A DNA stretch of 64,000 nucleotides from Haloferula luteola (GTDB taxonomy: Bacteria; Verrucomicrobiota; Verrucomicrobiia; Verrucomicrobiales; Akkermansiaceae), in contig NZ_JACHFD010000017.1 of assembly GCF_014201715.1 (NCBI RefSeq), forward strand, positions 1-64,000, in the 5' to 3' direction. Shown one piece after another: positions 26,489-35,709 of the stretch; the first letter of the stretch is position 1; every line of letters begins with the position of its first letter. A program made the position numbers and the translations under genes. The notes below the pieces were generated by a model. That model was not told the origin of the DNA and searched no databases. It worked only from the letters and a program-made list of their open reading frames with translations.

Positions 26489-28060
26489 ATGATCGATGAA
26501 GTCCGCTTGGAAGCACTGATCGATGCCTACCTTGACCTGGAGCTGGAAGAGGCGGGTCGTTTGGAGTTGGAGGAGATGTTGATCCGCTCGTCGCGAGCGC
26601 GGCAGCGATTTCACGAACGGACGACTCACCATGGGCTGTTGCGAGAGTGGGCGTTGCGGGAGGAAGGAAACGCCACCGTCGCGGGGGAGATCACTCGGTC
26701 GCGGTCGCGTTGGCGGCCGTGGGCGGTGGGCCTGGCGGCTTGTGGGGTGGGCTGGCTTTGGTGGCAGCCTGGTGTCGACCGTGCGGAGTCTCCTGTGGTG
26801 GTGGAGAAGTCCGAATCTGCTGTGGAGAACGTGGCTTTGTTGGCGGCCGCAGTGGACGTCCGCTGGGCAGACGACGCGAAGTCCTATCACATGGGGCAGG
26901 CTTTGCCGAAGGGGCCCTTGCAATTGGCGGGCGGCTTGGTGCGATTGGACTTTTACAGTGGCGCCAAGGTGTTTCTGGAGGGGCCTGCGACCTTGGATTT
27001 GGTTTCGCCGGATTTGGCTCGTTTGGAGTCGGGCCGGCTGACCGCGCAAGTTCCTCCGCCAGCCCATGGATTCACGGTGCTGAGTGATGAGGTGCAGGTG
27101 GTGGATCGCGGTACGGAGTTCGGCATGAGTGTCGGGGATGACCAGGCGTTGCAGGTGCATGTGTTTGATGGTGAGGTGGAGCTTCATTCCGCGGATGGGG
27201 TGGCGCCGGTGCGTTCGTTGTTCGGGGGCGGTGCGGTAGCGATCCAAGACGGTTCGGCGACCGATTTGCCTGCGGACCGGGGGGCCTTTGCCAATCCTGG
27301 GGCTCTGCTGGTGGCTACGGAGGAGGCTCGTCAACGAGGATGGCAGCAGTGGCAATCGACCTCTGAAAGGATCCGCTTGGCCGCAGGATTGAAGATTTAT
27401 TACGATTTTCGGATCCATCCTCGAGGAGTGATCCCGAATCTTGCGGGAGCGGCTCCCGCTGAGAGTGACGGCACCCTGATCGGTTGCGAAGCGGTGCCGG
27501 GGAGGTGGCCACAGAAGCCGGCATTGGGGTTTGCGAGAACCAGTGACCGGGTGCGCTTTTGGTTGGAGGGAGAAGTGCCTTCGGTGACGATGATGGCGAG
27601 GGTGCGAGTGGACAGTTTGCCGCACGATCACAATGCGCTGCTGTCGATGACGCCTGGTGAGCAAGGGGAGATCCATTGGAAGCTGGATCGGGAAGGGCGA
27701 TTGTTGTTGGGCCTGCGGGCGAGTTCCGAGAGGGCTTTTGAATCGTGGGAGCGGTTGGTCAGTCCACCGGTGGTGGCGGAGAGTGATCTGGGTCACTGGA
27801 TGGTGCTGGCCACGGTGATCGATGGGGATGCCGGGGAGATGCGGCATTTCGTGGATGGGCGGTTGGTGGCGGAAGCTGCGATTTCTCGGCCCACCTTGGT
27901 GAAGTTGGGAAAGGCGAATCTGGGAAATTTCGATGCGGCTTCTCCTGATCTGTCGGGAGCCGAGGTGACGCGGAACTTCAATGGCCGGTTCGAAGAGTTC
28001 GCCTTTTTTGATCGGGCCCTGAGCGAGGAGGAAATCGGGGCTTGGGGCCGCGGTGAGTGA
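26489..28060 (+). CDS. FecR-LamG membrane protein, putative anti-sigma regulator
   Basis: A 523-residue protein with a cytosolic anti-sigma-like N-terminus (ALIDAYLDLELEEAGRLELE), one transmembrane segment near residue 75 (PWAVGLAACGVGWLWW) and a large outer part. Residues about 125-235 are FecR-like: LVRLDFYSGAKVFLEGPATL, GFTVLSDEVQVVDRGTEFGM and VHVFDGEVELH. Residues about 290-520 resemble a laminin-G/concanavalin domain (LKIYYDFRIHP; MRHFVDGRLVAEAAI; NFNGRFEEFAFFDRALSEEE). This sigma-linked FecR-LamG layout is common in Planctomycetes and Verrucomicrobia. The extracytoplasmic lectin-like domain could sense a glycan and release the sigma factor. That mechanism is inference. Confidence 0.85.
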   Translation: MIDEVRLEALIDAYLDLELEEAGRLELEEMLIRSSRARQRFHERTTHHGLLREWALREEGNATVAGEITRSRSRWRPWAVGLAACGVGWLWWQPGVDRAESPVVVEKSESAVENVALLAAAVDVRWADDAKSYHMGQALPKGPLQLAGGLVRLDFYSGAKVFLEGPATLDLVSPDLARLESGRLTAQVPPPAHGFTVLSDEVQVVDRGTEFGMSVGDDQALQVHVFDGEVELHSADGVAPVRSLFGGGAVAIQDGSATDLPADRGAFANPGALLVATEEARQRGWQQWQSTSERIRLAAGLKIYYDFRIHPRGVIPNLAGAAPAESDGTLIGCEAVPGRWPQKPALGFARTSDRVRFWLEGEVPSVTMMARVRVDSLPHDHNALLSMTPGEQGEIHWKLDREGRLLLGLRASSERAFESWERLVSPPVVAESDLGHWMVLATVIDGDAGEMRHFVDGRLVAEAAISRPTLVKLGKANLGNFDAASPDLSGAEVTRNFNGRFEEFAFFDRALSEEEIGAWGRGE

Positions 28061-28125
28061 TCCGTGGGGGGCGTGAATGTCCGGACTTTCTCCGGGCAGG
28101 GGGCATGCTGTTTTCGGGGAAGGGG

Positions 28126-28779
28126 TCAGGCCCCGGGATTCCCGCGCAGCAGCGGATGGCCTTTTTTGGCGACGGTAATGTGCGGAGGGCGGAGGTAGGC
28201 GGGTTGAGGCGGGAGAGTGCGCAGGGAGCGGCGAGCATCGTCATCGAGGTCGAACCAGGCCCGGCCAAGCGCGGCGGCAGTGGGATGGAGATGCGCGATT
28301 TCGAGGTTCTTCGGGAGGCCGAGGCGGGTGACGTTTTCGAAAGAGAAGACGTTTTCAGCACTCTGAAGTCGCTCGGCGAGCTCGTGGGGATCGATCAATT
28401 CGGGCTCGGGAAGGGCGGTGCCAATCGCGGCCCACCAGGCGCTGCCGCGGCGAGCATCGCCAATGGCGACACCTTCGGTGACCGAGGTGGCGAGGAGCGA
28501 GGAGAGCCCGATGGCCGGGCAGGCGTGGACGAGGGCCACGCCCTGACCGGCGGCGATGCCGACGCGGGTGCCACTGTAACTGCCTGGACCCGTGCCGATG
28601 ACGACCTCGGTGAGTGATTCGCCTGCGAGCAGTGCTAGCGCTTTCTCCAGGGGAGCGAAGAGGAGGGCGTTGTGATTGCGGTCGCTTTCGAAGGCGTCTT
28701 CGAAAACGCATTCGGAGTCGCGGAACAACGCGAGAGAGGCGCGGTTTGTGCTGGATTCGATGGTGAGCAGATACGGCAC
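28126..28779 (-). CDS. tsaB: tRNA threonylcarbamoyladenosine biosynthesis protein TsaB
   Basis: A 217-residue ASKHA-fold protein that partners TsaD in t6A37 tRNA modification. The N-terminus LLTIESSTNRASLALF is the first phosphate-binding-like strand, and VVIGTGPGSYSGTRVGIAAG is the TsaB signature. GTG at 28779 is the start. It is convergent with the FecR-LamG gene and divergent from citrate synthase. No tsaC, tsaD or tsaE is present in the window. Length and motifs are typical, and nothing is missing. Confidence 0.93.
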   Translation of the reverse strand: MPYLLTIESSTNRASLALFRDSECVFEDAFESDRNHNALLFAPLEKALALLAGESLTEVVIGTGPGSYSGTRVGIAAGQGVALVHACPAIGLSSLLATSVTEGVAIGDARRGSAWWAAIGTALPEPELIDPHELAERLQSAENVFSFENVTRLGLPKNLEIAHLHPTAAALGRAWFDLDDDARRSLRTLPPQPAYLRPPHITVAKKGHPLLRGNPGA

Positions 28780-28909
28780 CGGGCCTAGATACCTGACCTA
28801 GAGCCAACGAGCAAGGATTGCGGATTCTCCCCTTGCAGGGATTCCAACAGTCCGCTTTGTTGCCTGAGCACCGTCGTATTGTGCGGTTTCCCCAGAATTT
28901 TCACCAGTC

Positions 28910-30040
28910 ATGACCGAATACTCGAAAGGCCTCGCAGGAGTCATCGCCAACGAATCCGCGCTCTCGGAAGTGCGTGGTGAAGAAGGAAAACTGAGTTATG
29001 TGGGCTACGAAATCGATGATCTCGTGGCCCATTGCTCTTACGAGGAGGTCGTTTTCCTGCTTCATCACGGCAAGCTTCCGAATGCAGAAGAACTGACGGC
29101 TTTCGAAAAAGCCCTGCGTGCCGAGCGCAGTTTGCCGGAGGGTGTGATCGAGTTTTTGAAGTCGGCCCCGAAGGAAGCCAACCCGATGGACATTCTCCGC
29201 ACGGGGGTCTCGATGCTGGGGCTTTACGACGATCGGGCTGAGATTGGCGAGCCGGACCTTGAGAACGTGGCGGCTTGCGCAATTTCTCTGGTATCGAAGG
29301 TTTCGTTGATTGTGGCGGCGTTCCATCGCTTCCGCCAAGGGTTGGAACTTCCCGAGATTCGCGCGGATTTGTCCGAGGCGGGACATTTCCTTTGGTTGAT
29401 CACCGGCGAGGAGCCGACCGCCCGGGCCACGGAAATCCTCGACGTTGCGCTGACGCTGCATGCCGATCATGGGATGAATGCCTCGACCTTCTCGGCGCGA
29501 GTGACGGTGGCGACGCTTTCCGACATTTACTCCGCGGTCACTTCGGCGGTGGGCACCCTCAAAGGACCGTTGCACGGCGGTGCCAATGAGGGCGTGATCC
29601 AAATGCTGTTGGAGATTGGAGAACTCGATAAGGTGGATGCCTACGTCGATGGCAAGCTGGAGCGCAAAGAGAAGATCATGGGCATTGGCCACCGGGTGTA
29701 TCGGACCCTCGATCCGCGGGCTCCGCACCTCCGTAAGTTGGCCATCCAGCTGACGGAGGAATTGGGGGAACCGAAGTGGATTCAAATGTCCGAGCGGATT
29801 GCTGAGATCATGCGTGAGCGCAAGAACCTGAATGCGAACGTCGATTTCTACTCTGCTACGGTGTATTACTCGCTGGGGATTCCGACGGATCTGTTCACTC
29901 CGATTTTCGGCATTGCGCGGACCAGTGGCTGGACGGCGCAGGTGTTGGAGCAACTTCGGGACAACCGCCTCTATCGGCCGTTGACGCTTTACATCGGACC
30001 GAAGGAGCCGGTTCCGGTTCCGCCGATCGAGCAACGTTGA
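28910..30040 (+). CDS. gltA: Citrate synthase
   Basis: A 376-residue type II citrate synthase (the shorter, about 370-380 residue, Gram-positive/archaeal-like length) that condenses acetyl-CoA and oxaloacetate. The catalytic elements are visible: GPLHGGANEGV with the first His, MGIGHRVYRTLDPRAP with the second His, and NVDFYSATVYYSLGIP with the catalytic Asp. The upstream 130 bases separate it from the divergent tsaB and should hold both promoters. The M14-like gene follows after 10 bases with a strong ribosome-binding site, so the two may be cotranscribed. A 2-methylcitrate synthase activity cannot be excluded, but no prp genes are nearby. Confidence 0.92.
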   Translation: MTEYSKGLAGVIANESALSEVRGEEGKLSYVGYEIDDLVAHCSYEEVVFLLHHGKLPNAEELTAFEKALRAERSLPEGVIEFLKSAPKEANPMDILRTGVSMLGLYDDRAEIGEPDLENVAACAISLVSKVSLIVAAFHRFRQGLELPEIRADLSEAGHFLWLITGEEPTARATEILDVALTLHADHGMNASTFSARVTVATLSDIYSAVTSAVGTLKGPLHGGANEGVIQMLLEIGELDKVDAYVDGKLERKEKIMGIGHRVYRTLDPRAPHLRKLAIQLTEELGEPKWIQMSERIAEIMRERKNLNANVDFYSATVYYSLGIPTDLFTPIFGIARTSGWTAQVLEQLRDNRLYRPLTLYIGPKEPVPVPPIEQR

Positions 30041-30050
30041 GGAGAGGACG

Positions 30051-30794
30051 GTGAGCGCGTTTGATGCAGCGGGATTCCTGGAGCAATTCGGGTCCGAGGC
30101 GGCACAGCGGGGTCTTCAATCCCACCGGCTTGCGGAGACTTCCGCTGGGCCGGTGATGGCTTGGGTGCCGCCGCGCCTTGAGGGCGTGCGCTATCTTTCT
30201 GCCGGGATGCACGGCGATGAACCGGCCGGCCCCTTGGCGGCTTTGGAATTGTTGCGTGGCGGGCAGCTCGATCAGGGCTGGATCGTGTGTCCTGCCCTGA
30301 ATCCGGCGGGCCTGGTGGCGGGAACTCGGGAGAATGCGGCCGGACTGGATTTGAATCGCGATTATTTGGCGCGGATGAGTCAGGAAGTGGCAGCCCATGC
30401 GGCCTGGCTGGAAACCTTGCCGGTGCCGCACGCCTTCCTCTCCCTCCACGAGGATTGGGAGAGCAGCGGGTTCTATTTTTACGAGATCAACTTGCTGGCG
30501 GATGACCCGGCGCGTGCGCATGGGATTCTCGCTGCGGTGGCTCCGTGGTTTCCTCCTGAGCCGGAAGCGAGCATTGACGATCATGCGACTCGAGAGCCGG
30601 GCTGGATATTTCATGAGGCGGAGGCGGATTTGCCGGAGCACTGGCCCGAAGCGATCTTTTTGGCCAAGCGGGGGTGCCCGATTTCGTTCACTTTTGAGAC
30701 GCCGAGTTCGGCGGATTTGGCGAAACGGGTGAGCGCGCATGTGGCCGCCTTTGGAGCCGTGGCGGATTCCACGGCCATCCCGGCGCCAATTTGA
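30051..30794 (+). CDS. M14-family/aspartoacylase-like zinc hydrolase
   Basis: A 247-residue metallocarboxypeptidase-like protein. Zinc ligands are recognisable: YLSAGMHGDEPAGPLA supplies His and Glu, and FLSLHEDWESSG the second His. GLDLNRDYL contains the substrate-binding Asn-Arg, and ISFTFETPSS carries the presumed catalytic Glu. The GTG start at 30051 is decided by GGAGAGG three bases upstream, one of the few clear Shine-Dalgarno sequences here. Relatives include MpaA-type murein peptide amidases and succinylglutamate desuccinylases, so the substrate is uncertain. It follows citrate synthase by 10 bases. No signal peptide is seen, so it acts in the cytosol. Confidence 0.8.
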   Translation: MSAFDAAGFLEQFGSEAAQRGLQSHRLAETSAGPVMAWVPPRLEGVRYLSAGMHGDEPAGPLAALELLRGGQLDQGWIVCPALNPAGLVAGTRENAAGLDLNRDYLARMSQEVAAHAAWLETLPVPHAFLSLHEDWESSGFYFYEINLLADDPARAHGILAAVAPWFPPEPEASIDDHATREPGWIFHEAEADLPEHWPEAIFLAKRGCPISFTFETPSSADLAKRVSAHVAAFGAVADSTAIPAPI

Positions 30795-30828
30795 TCGATC
30801 CGGCGGGTCACCGACGTAGGGTGGGCCC

Positions 30829-33021
30829 ATGAAATGGCTGGCAGCTTGCGTGCTGATTGTCCCGGCAGGGGCGGGAACCGTGGAAGAATTCATCGCCGCA
30901 GCGGCGCAGAAACACGGGGACTTGGGTGAAAGGGCGGCAGAGTTTTTGGTGGAGTCGATGCCGGCTCAGGACCGCGAAGCTTTGGATTCCGGGTTTCTGA
31001 TGGAGAATCTCGACTTGGCATTGAAAGCGCGGGAGACGTTTCCGTGGGCGTCTGAGGTTCCGGAGGCGCTGTTTTTCAATGATGTGTTGCCCTATGCGGT
31101 GTTCGATGAGCCTCGCGACCCATGGCGAGCTGAGTTTTTGGAGATGGCGACCCCGATTGTGGAGGGTTCAGAGACGACCACTGAAGCGGCGCAGGCTCTG
31201 AATCGCGAGTTCTTTAAGCTGGTGAATACCCACTACCACACTGAGCGCAAGCGGACCAACCAGAGCCCGAAGGAGTCGATCGAGCAGGGTCGGGCGACCT
31301 GCACGGGTTTGTCCATTTTGATGGTGGATGTTTGTCGGGCGGTGGGCATTCCAGCCCGGGCGGTGGGGACGCCGATGTGGTCGAATGGTCGCGGCAATCA
31401 CACCTGGGTGGAGATCTGGGATGGAGATTGGCATTTCACCGGGGCTGATGAGTTTGACGAAAAGGGCCTCGATCGTGGGTGGTTTACCGGCGATGCGGCG
31501 GAAGCTCAGGCGGAGGTGCCGGAGCATGCGATCTATGCCACTTCTTGGAAGAAGACCGGGTTGAGTTTTCCCATGGTCTGGTCGCCTAGCGCGACGGGGG
31601 TGCCTGCGGTGAATGTGACGGCCCGCTATGCCAAGGCGAAGGAGCCGACTCCCGAGCTGGGGATCCGGTTGTGGGATGTGGCAGGGGAACGGGTGGCGAG
31701 GGAGGGATGGTTGACCAGCGAATCGGGTCGGCGCATCGCTTCTTTCACGACGAAGGGTGGCACGGCGGATCTCAATGACCTGCCGCGGGTGCCGGTGGTG
31801 GTCGGTCAGCGCTATCGCTTGTGGTTTCCGGGGCTTGGGGAGACGGAGAGTTTCGTGGCGGAGAGTGGGCAGGCGACCCGAGACGTGCGTCCGGCGGAAA
31901 TGACCCCATTGTCGCCAGCGCTGGCGGCGTTGGCGGAGAATCCGGGCGCCTCTCCAGAGATAGCAGGCAACGAGGAATTACGGGTGATCGCCCTTTTGAC
32001 CGAGGTCGCCCGGGAAAGCACACGGGAAGCCCGCCAGGCGGAGCTGGATGCCAAGAAGATCGTCCATGGGGAGTTTGAGCTGCGCTGGATGGAGCGTGAA
32101 TTTGGAGACGCTCCAGCAGGCGAACGCAGTTTATGGATTTCGATGCATGGTGGTGGTGGCACCACTCAGGAGGTGAACGACCAGCAGTGGCAAAATCAGA
32201 TCGGACTCTATGAGCCGGCCGAGGGGATTTATGTCGCGCCGCGAGCACCGACGAATTCGTGGAACATGTGGCATCAGGACCACATTGATCCGTTGTTCTC
32301 GCGGCTGATCGAAGACATGGTCGCGCTGCGCGGGGTGGATCCCGACAAGGTGTATCTGATGGGTTATTCGGCGGGAGGCGATGGGGTGTGGCAGGTGGCT
32401 CCGCGGATGGCGGACCGATTTGCCGCCGCCTCGATGATGGCAGGACACCCGAATGAGGCCTCGCTGCTTCCGTTGCGAGATTTGCCTTTCGCGGTGTTCA
32501 TGGGGGGCGAGGATGCTGCGTATGATCGCAATCGTTTGGCGCGGGAGCGGATTGCGAAGCTGGATCAGTTGGAGGCGGATGATCCTGAAGGCTACGTCCA
32601 TCTAGGCCGGGTCTATGAAGGCCTGGGGCACTGGATGGAGCGCAAGGATGCGGAGGCGGTGCCGTGGATGGCCCAATTCACGCGTCAGAGCTGGCCGGAA
32701 CGGGTGGTATGGGTGCAGGACGACGTGACCCATTCGCGCTTTTATTGGCTGGAGCTTCCGGAAGGAGGTTCTGCCGCGGCCGGTGATGCGATGACGGCCA
32801 CCCGGGAGGGTCAGACGATCCAATTGGAGGGGAAGGTACCAACGGGAACGCGGGTGCTTTTGGGACCTGGCATGGTCGATTTGGAGCAGCCGCTGACGTT
32901 GCGTGCGAATGGACAGGAAACGGAGGTTTCGGCGAAGCGGGATGCGTCGGTGATTCGCCGCGCTTTGGCTGAACGGCTCGATCCGAAGAGTTGTCCGGTT
33001 GCCGAGATTTTGGTCCCGTAA
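30829..33021 (+). CDS. Transglutaminase-like domain fused to alpha/beta-hydrolase esterase
   Basis: A 730-residue exported protein with a short signal peptide (MKWLAACVLIVPAGAGT). Residues about 140-215 form a transglutaminase-like core: GRATCTGLSILMVDVCRAVG with the Cys, SNGRGNHTWVEIWDGDWHF with the His, and TGADEFD with the Asp. A beta-rich linker follows. Residues about 420-630 are a PHB-depolymerase/esterase-like hydrolase with SLWISMHGGGGTTQE, VYLMGYSAGGDGVWQVA (nucleophile Ser) and LGHWMERKDAEAVPW (probable catalytic His). The C-terminus is a small beta domain. The pairing suggests remodelling of a protein or peptide-ester envelope component. It ends 30 bases before a strong terminator. 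Confidence 0.82.
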   Translation: MKWLAACVLIVPAGAGTVEEFIAAAAQKHGDLGERAAEFLVESMPAQDREALDSGFLMENLDLALKARETFPWASEVPEALFFNDVLPYAVFDEPRDPWRAEFLEMATPIVEGSETTTEAAQALNREFFKLVNTHYHTERKRTNQSPKESIEQGRATCTGLSILMVDVCRAVGIPARAVGTPMWSNGRGNHTWVEIWDGDWHFTGADEFDEKGLDRGWFTGDAAEAQAEVPEHAIYATSWKKTGLSFPMVWSPSATGVPAVNVTARYAKAKEPTPELGIRLWDVAGERVAREGWLTSESGRRIASFTTKGGTADLNDLPRVPVVVGQRYRLWFPGLGETESFVAESGQATRDVRPAEMTPLSPALAALAENPGASPEIAGNEELRVIALLTEVARESTREARQAELDAKKIVHGEFELRWMEREFGDAPAGERSLWISMHGGGGTTQEVNDQQWQNQIGLYEPAEGIYVAPRAPTNSWNMWHQDHIDPLFSRLIEDMVALRGVDPDKVYLMGYSAGGDGVWQVAPRMADRFAAASMMAGHPNEASLLPLRDLPFAVFMGGEDAAYDRNRLARERIAKLDQLEADDPEGYVHLGRVYEGLGHWMERKDAEAVPWMAQFTRQSWPERVVWVQDDVTHSRFYWLELPEGGSAAAGDAMTATREGQTIQLEGKVPTGTRVLLGPGMVDLEQPLTLRANGQETEVSAKRDASVIRRALAERLDPKSCPVAEILVP

Positions 33022-33051
33022 GCGGGCGAAACGTTTCGCTGCAGCTGAGTG

Positions 33052-33093
33052 GCCTGGCCGGTCTCGAAAGAGGCATGAGCCAGGCTTTTTGTT
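33052..33093 (+). terminator. Rho-independent terminator after the transglutaminase-esterase gene
   Basis: GCCTGG (33052-33057) pairs with CCAGGC (33080-33085) around an inner CTC-GAAA-GAG hairpin, followed directly by TTTTTGTTT. It is oriented for the plus-strand gene ending at 33021. Confidence 0.65.
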
Positions 33094-33238
33094 TGGCGAT
33101 GGGGGGAGGATGGCGGTAGCGAGGAGGAGCCTGCCAGGGGCTGAGGCGGGCATCCTGAGTGGTGCTCGAACCGCCAAGGGCGACGGAGGCCCGTGAAGGG
33201 AGATGGAGAAGATGAGGATGGCCTCTCGCGCGTACGAA

Positions 33239-33268
33239 GAAGGCCGCTCCGAGCCCGGAGCGGCCTTC
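33239..33268 (-). terminator. Terminator hairpin downstream of glnB
   Basis: A perfect 12-base-pair stem, GAAGGCCGCTCC (33239-33250) with GGAGCGGCCTTC (33257-33268), and a 6-base loop. On the minus strand the exit reads TTCTTCG. It lies 31 bases after the glnB stop, back to back with the plus-strand terminator of the convergent gene. Confidence 0.75.
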
Positions 33269-33299
33269 AAAAAGCCAATCTTGAGAAGACGAATCGAAA

Positions 33300-33767
<468 letters not shown>

Positions 33768-33775
33768 CTAACTTT

Positions 33776-35233
33776 TCATTTTCTTTCGGGAGGGGGCTGG
33801 AGAGCCTCGACATGCAAAGTCATGCCCTCTTGGAGGACCCTCACGGAGGTGCCCGCAAGGATGAGTCCATGGCGTGAAACCGCATCTCTTCGGAGACCTT
33901 TAATATCGACTGTTCCGGAGGGGCGAAGATCAGTCATGGCGATGCCAATTTGACCGATCAGGGACGCGATGGGTTGGGCATCGGGGGCTTGTCCGGCAGG
34001 AAGGTGATGAGTGGCGACGAGGCCGCGAAGGCCGGGGATGTGGGGCAGGTATCGGCCGAGGAGGAGGGCGAAGGTCAGAGCGCCCAGCAGGCCGAGCCCG
34101 AGGTAGATGCCGGGGCGGATGAGGAGGTCGTCGAGGGTGGAGGTGAGGATTTGATCGGCATGGTCGCGGTGGAAGTCGGTGCGATCGACCATCGCAAAGG
34201 TGAGCGAACCGAAGACGAGCAGGGCGCCGATGATGCCGGCGATTCCACCAGGGAGGACGAAGATTTCGAGGATGACGAGAACGATGCCGAGGAGGAATAC
34301 GGTCATGAGTTCGTAGCCGGCGAGGTTTCCGGCGACGTGATTGCCGAAGAAGAACAATCCAAAAGCGAGGAGAGCGAGGGAACCGCCGATGCCGAACCCG
34401 GGGGTTTTCATTTCGAACCAAGCGGCGCCGATACCGACGGCGATGAGCAGGGGAGACCAAGCGGCCAGCCACCACGCGAGAGTCTCGAAGCCGGTAGGAG
34501 TCGGAGTGGTGACCGAATTTCCGGTGAGGTTTTCTTTTTCAAGAACTTCCTCTAGGGAGGAGGCAAGCCCATCGGCGAAGAGGGGACGGTCGTCGACTTC
34601 GAGGATGGCTTCGCTGGCTGTGAGATTGAGAAGGCTGCCTTTTCGGACGGTGACGGGGCCGAATCGGCGCTCGTTTTCGTCGTCGACGACCATCATGGCG
34701 CGTAGCACATCAATGTTCCGGCCCTTTTTCTCGGCCACCGAGCGCATGGTGGCTTCGAAGGCGCTTTCGAGTTTGGCGCGCATGACTTTTTCGATTTCCT
34801 GGCCGGTGCCATTGATGAGTGCGGCGGAACCGACGGTGGTTCCGGGGGCCATGTAAATCCGGTCAGCGGAAAAGGCGATCAGGGCACCTGCGGAGAGGGC
34901 TTCGCGCTCGACCCAGGCGATCAAGGGAATTTGGAGATCGGCAAAGTCATCCATGATCAGGTCACGGGTGTCGAAAGCGATACCGCCGGGTGTGTCGAGG
35001 CGCAGCACGACGGCCTTGGCTCCCTCGGTTTTAGCGCGTTTGAGGGTGCGCTGCCAGAAACGGAACGATTGGGCGTTGGTGAGGTCCTTCTGGCCGATGG
35101 GCAGAACGACCACTTGGCCCGCCAGGGAGCTTTCCGCGGACCTCCCGAAGAGGTTACGATCGGGCGGATCTTGCTCGCCCCAAGCGGGCAGAAGAAGGAG
35201 GAGGCCGAGCAGGGCGCGCAGGAGGAGTGTCAT
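33776..35233 (-). CDS. nfeD: NfeD-family membrane-bound serine protease
   Basis: A 485-residue long-form NfeD protein. A signal peptide ([19 protein letters not shown]) precedes a ClpP-class protease domain (about 35-250) with VVLRLDTPGGIAFDTRD and VEREALSAGALIAFSADRIY, where the Ser is the expected nucleophile. A block of four or five transmembrane segments follows (about 255-410; GFGIGGSLALLAFGLFFF, EIFVLPGGIAGIIGALLVFG). It ends in an OB-fold NfeD domain (IGIAMTDLRPSGTVDIKGLR). NfeD proteins work with SPFH proteins of the stomatin/flotillin type. Here it is the third gene of a floA-led operon, with an ATGA overlap to the middle gene. Confidence 0.88.
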   Translation of the reverse strand: MTLLLRALLGLLLLLPAWGEQDPPDRNLFGRSAESSLAGQVVVLPIGQKDLTNAQSFRFWQRTLKRAKTEGAKAVVLRLDTPGGIAFDTRDLIMDDFADLQIPLIAWVEREALSAGALIAFSADRIYMAPGTTVGSAALINGTGQEIEKVMRAKLESAFEATMRSVAEKKGRNIDVLRAMMVVDDENERRFGPVTVRKGSLLNLTASEAILEVDDRPLFADGLASSLEEVLEKENLTGNSVTTPTPTGFETLAWWLAAWSPLLIAVGIGAAWFEMKTPGFGIGGSLALLAFGLFFFGNHVAGNLAGYELMTVFLLGIVLVILEIFVLPGGIAGIIGALLVFGSLTFAMVDRTDFHRDHADQILTSTLDDLLIRPGIYLGLGLLGALTFALLLGRYLPHIPGLRGLVATHHLPAGQAPDAQPIASLIGQIGIAMTDLRPSGTVDIKGLRRDAVSRHGLILAGTSVRVLQEGMTLHVEALQPPPERK

Positions 35234-35709
35234 CTTGGGAGGTGATCGGAAGCGTCCGCCTTAAGGGCCACGGGAGGGCCGAGGATTTCGGTAAGCAGCA
35301 CGGCATTGCGGGCGGCGTAGGGGGAACGCAGCAGGCGGTCGATTTCTCTGCGATGTCCGGTGCGTCCCTTGCGGGATCCGCGAACTTCAAAGGCGCGGGC
35401 GAGTTCCAGTTCGCGGTCGCTGGGGGCGACCACTTTCGGCAGTTGGGGAGGGGCTAGCGGAGGGGTCGGTTTGACCACAGAATGGATGACGATCTGAGGC
35501 GGGGTGGCCCGGTGGAGGGGTGGCGGCAGGGTTTCCACTTGGCGCCGCCAGATGATCTCCCGTTCTTCCTCAGTGAATTCCGATTCGTCGGGTTCCCGGG
35601 AGCGCTGAAATAGCTTGTCTTTGAGAACGCTGAGGAGTGACAGCAGCAAAATGACCACCAGGCCAATCGCATCGGCCGGAAGATCCGAGAAATTGATGGC
35701 GAAGATCAT
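35230..35709 (-). CDS. Single-pass membrane protein between floA and nfeD
   Basis: A 159-residue protein with an N-terminal membrane segment ([18 protein letters not shown]), a charged, Glu-rich stretch ([17 protein letters not shown]), a Pro-rich linker (residues about 60-90) and a basic C-terminal helix ([35 protein letters not shown]). I do not recognise a named family. ATGA overlaps join it at both ends to floA and nfeD, so it is probably translated in step with them and may belong to the same membrane-microdomain assembly. The C-terminal [13 protein letters not shown] block resembles a motif I associate with small planctomycete and verrucomicrobial proteins next to flotillin genes, but this is memory only. 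Confidence 0.75.
   Translation of the reverse strand: MIFAINFSDLPADAIGLVVILLLSLLSVLKDKLFQRSREPDESEFTEEEREIIWRRQVETLPPPLHRATPPQIVIHSVVKPTPPLAPPQLPKVVAPSDRELELARAFEVRGSRKGRTGHRREIDRLLRSPYAARNAVLLTEILGPPVALKADASDHLPR

Noticed and set aside
33026-33039. Palindrome GCGAAACGTTTCGC after the transglutaminase-esterase stop
   Set aside because: Self-complementary with little room for a loop, no neighbouring regulator, and terminator structures nearby explain the region.
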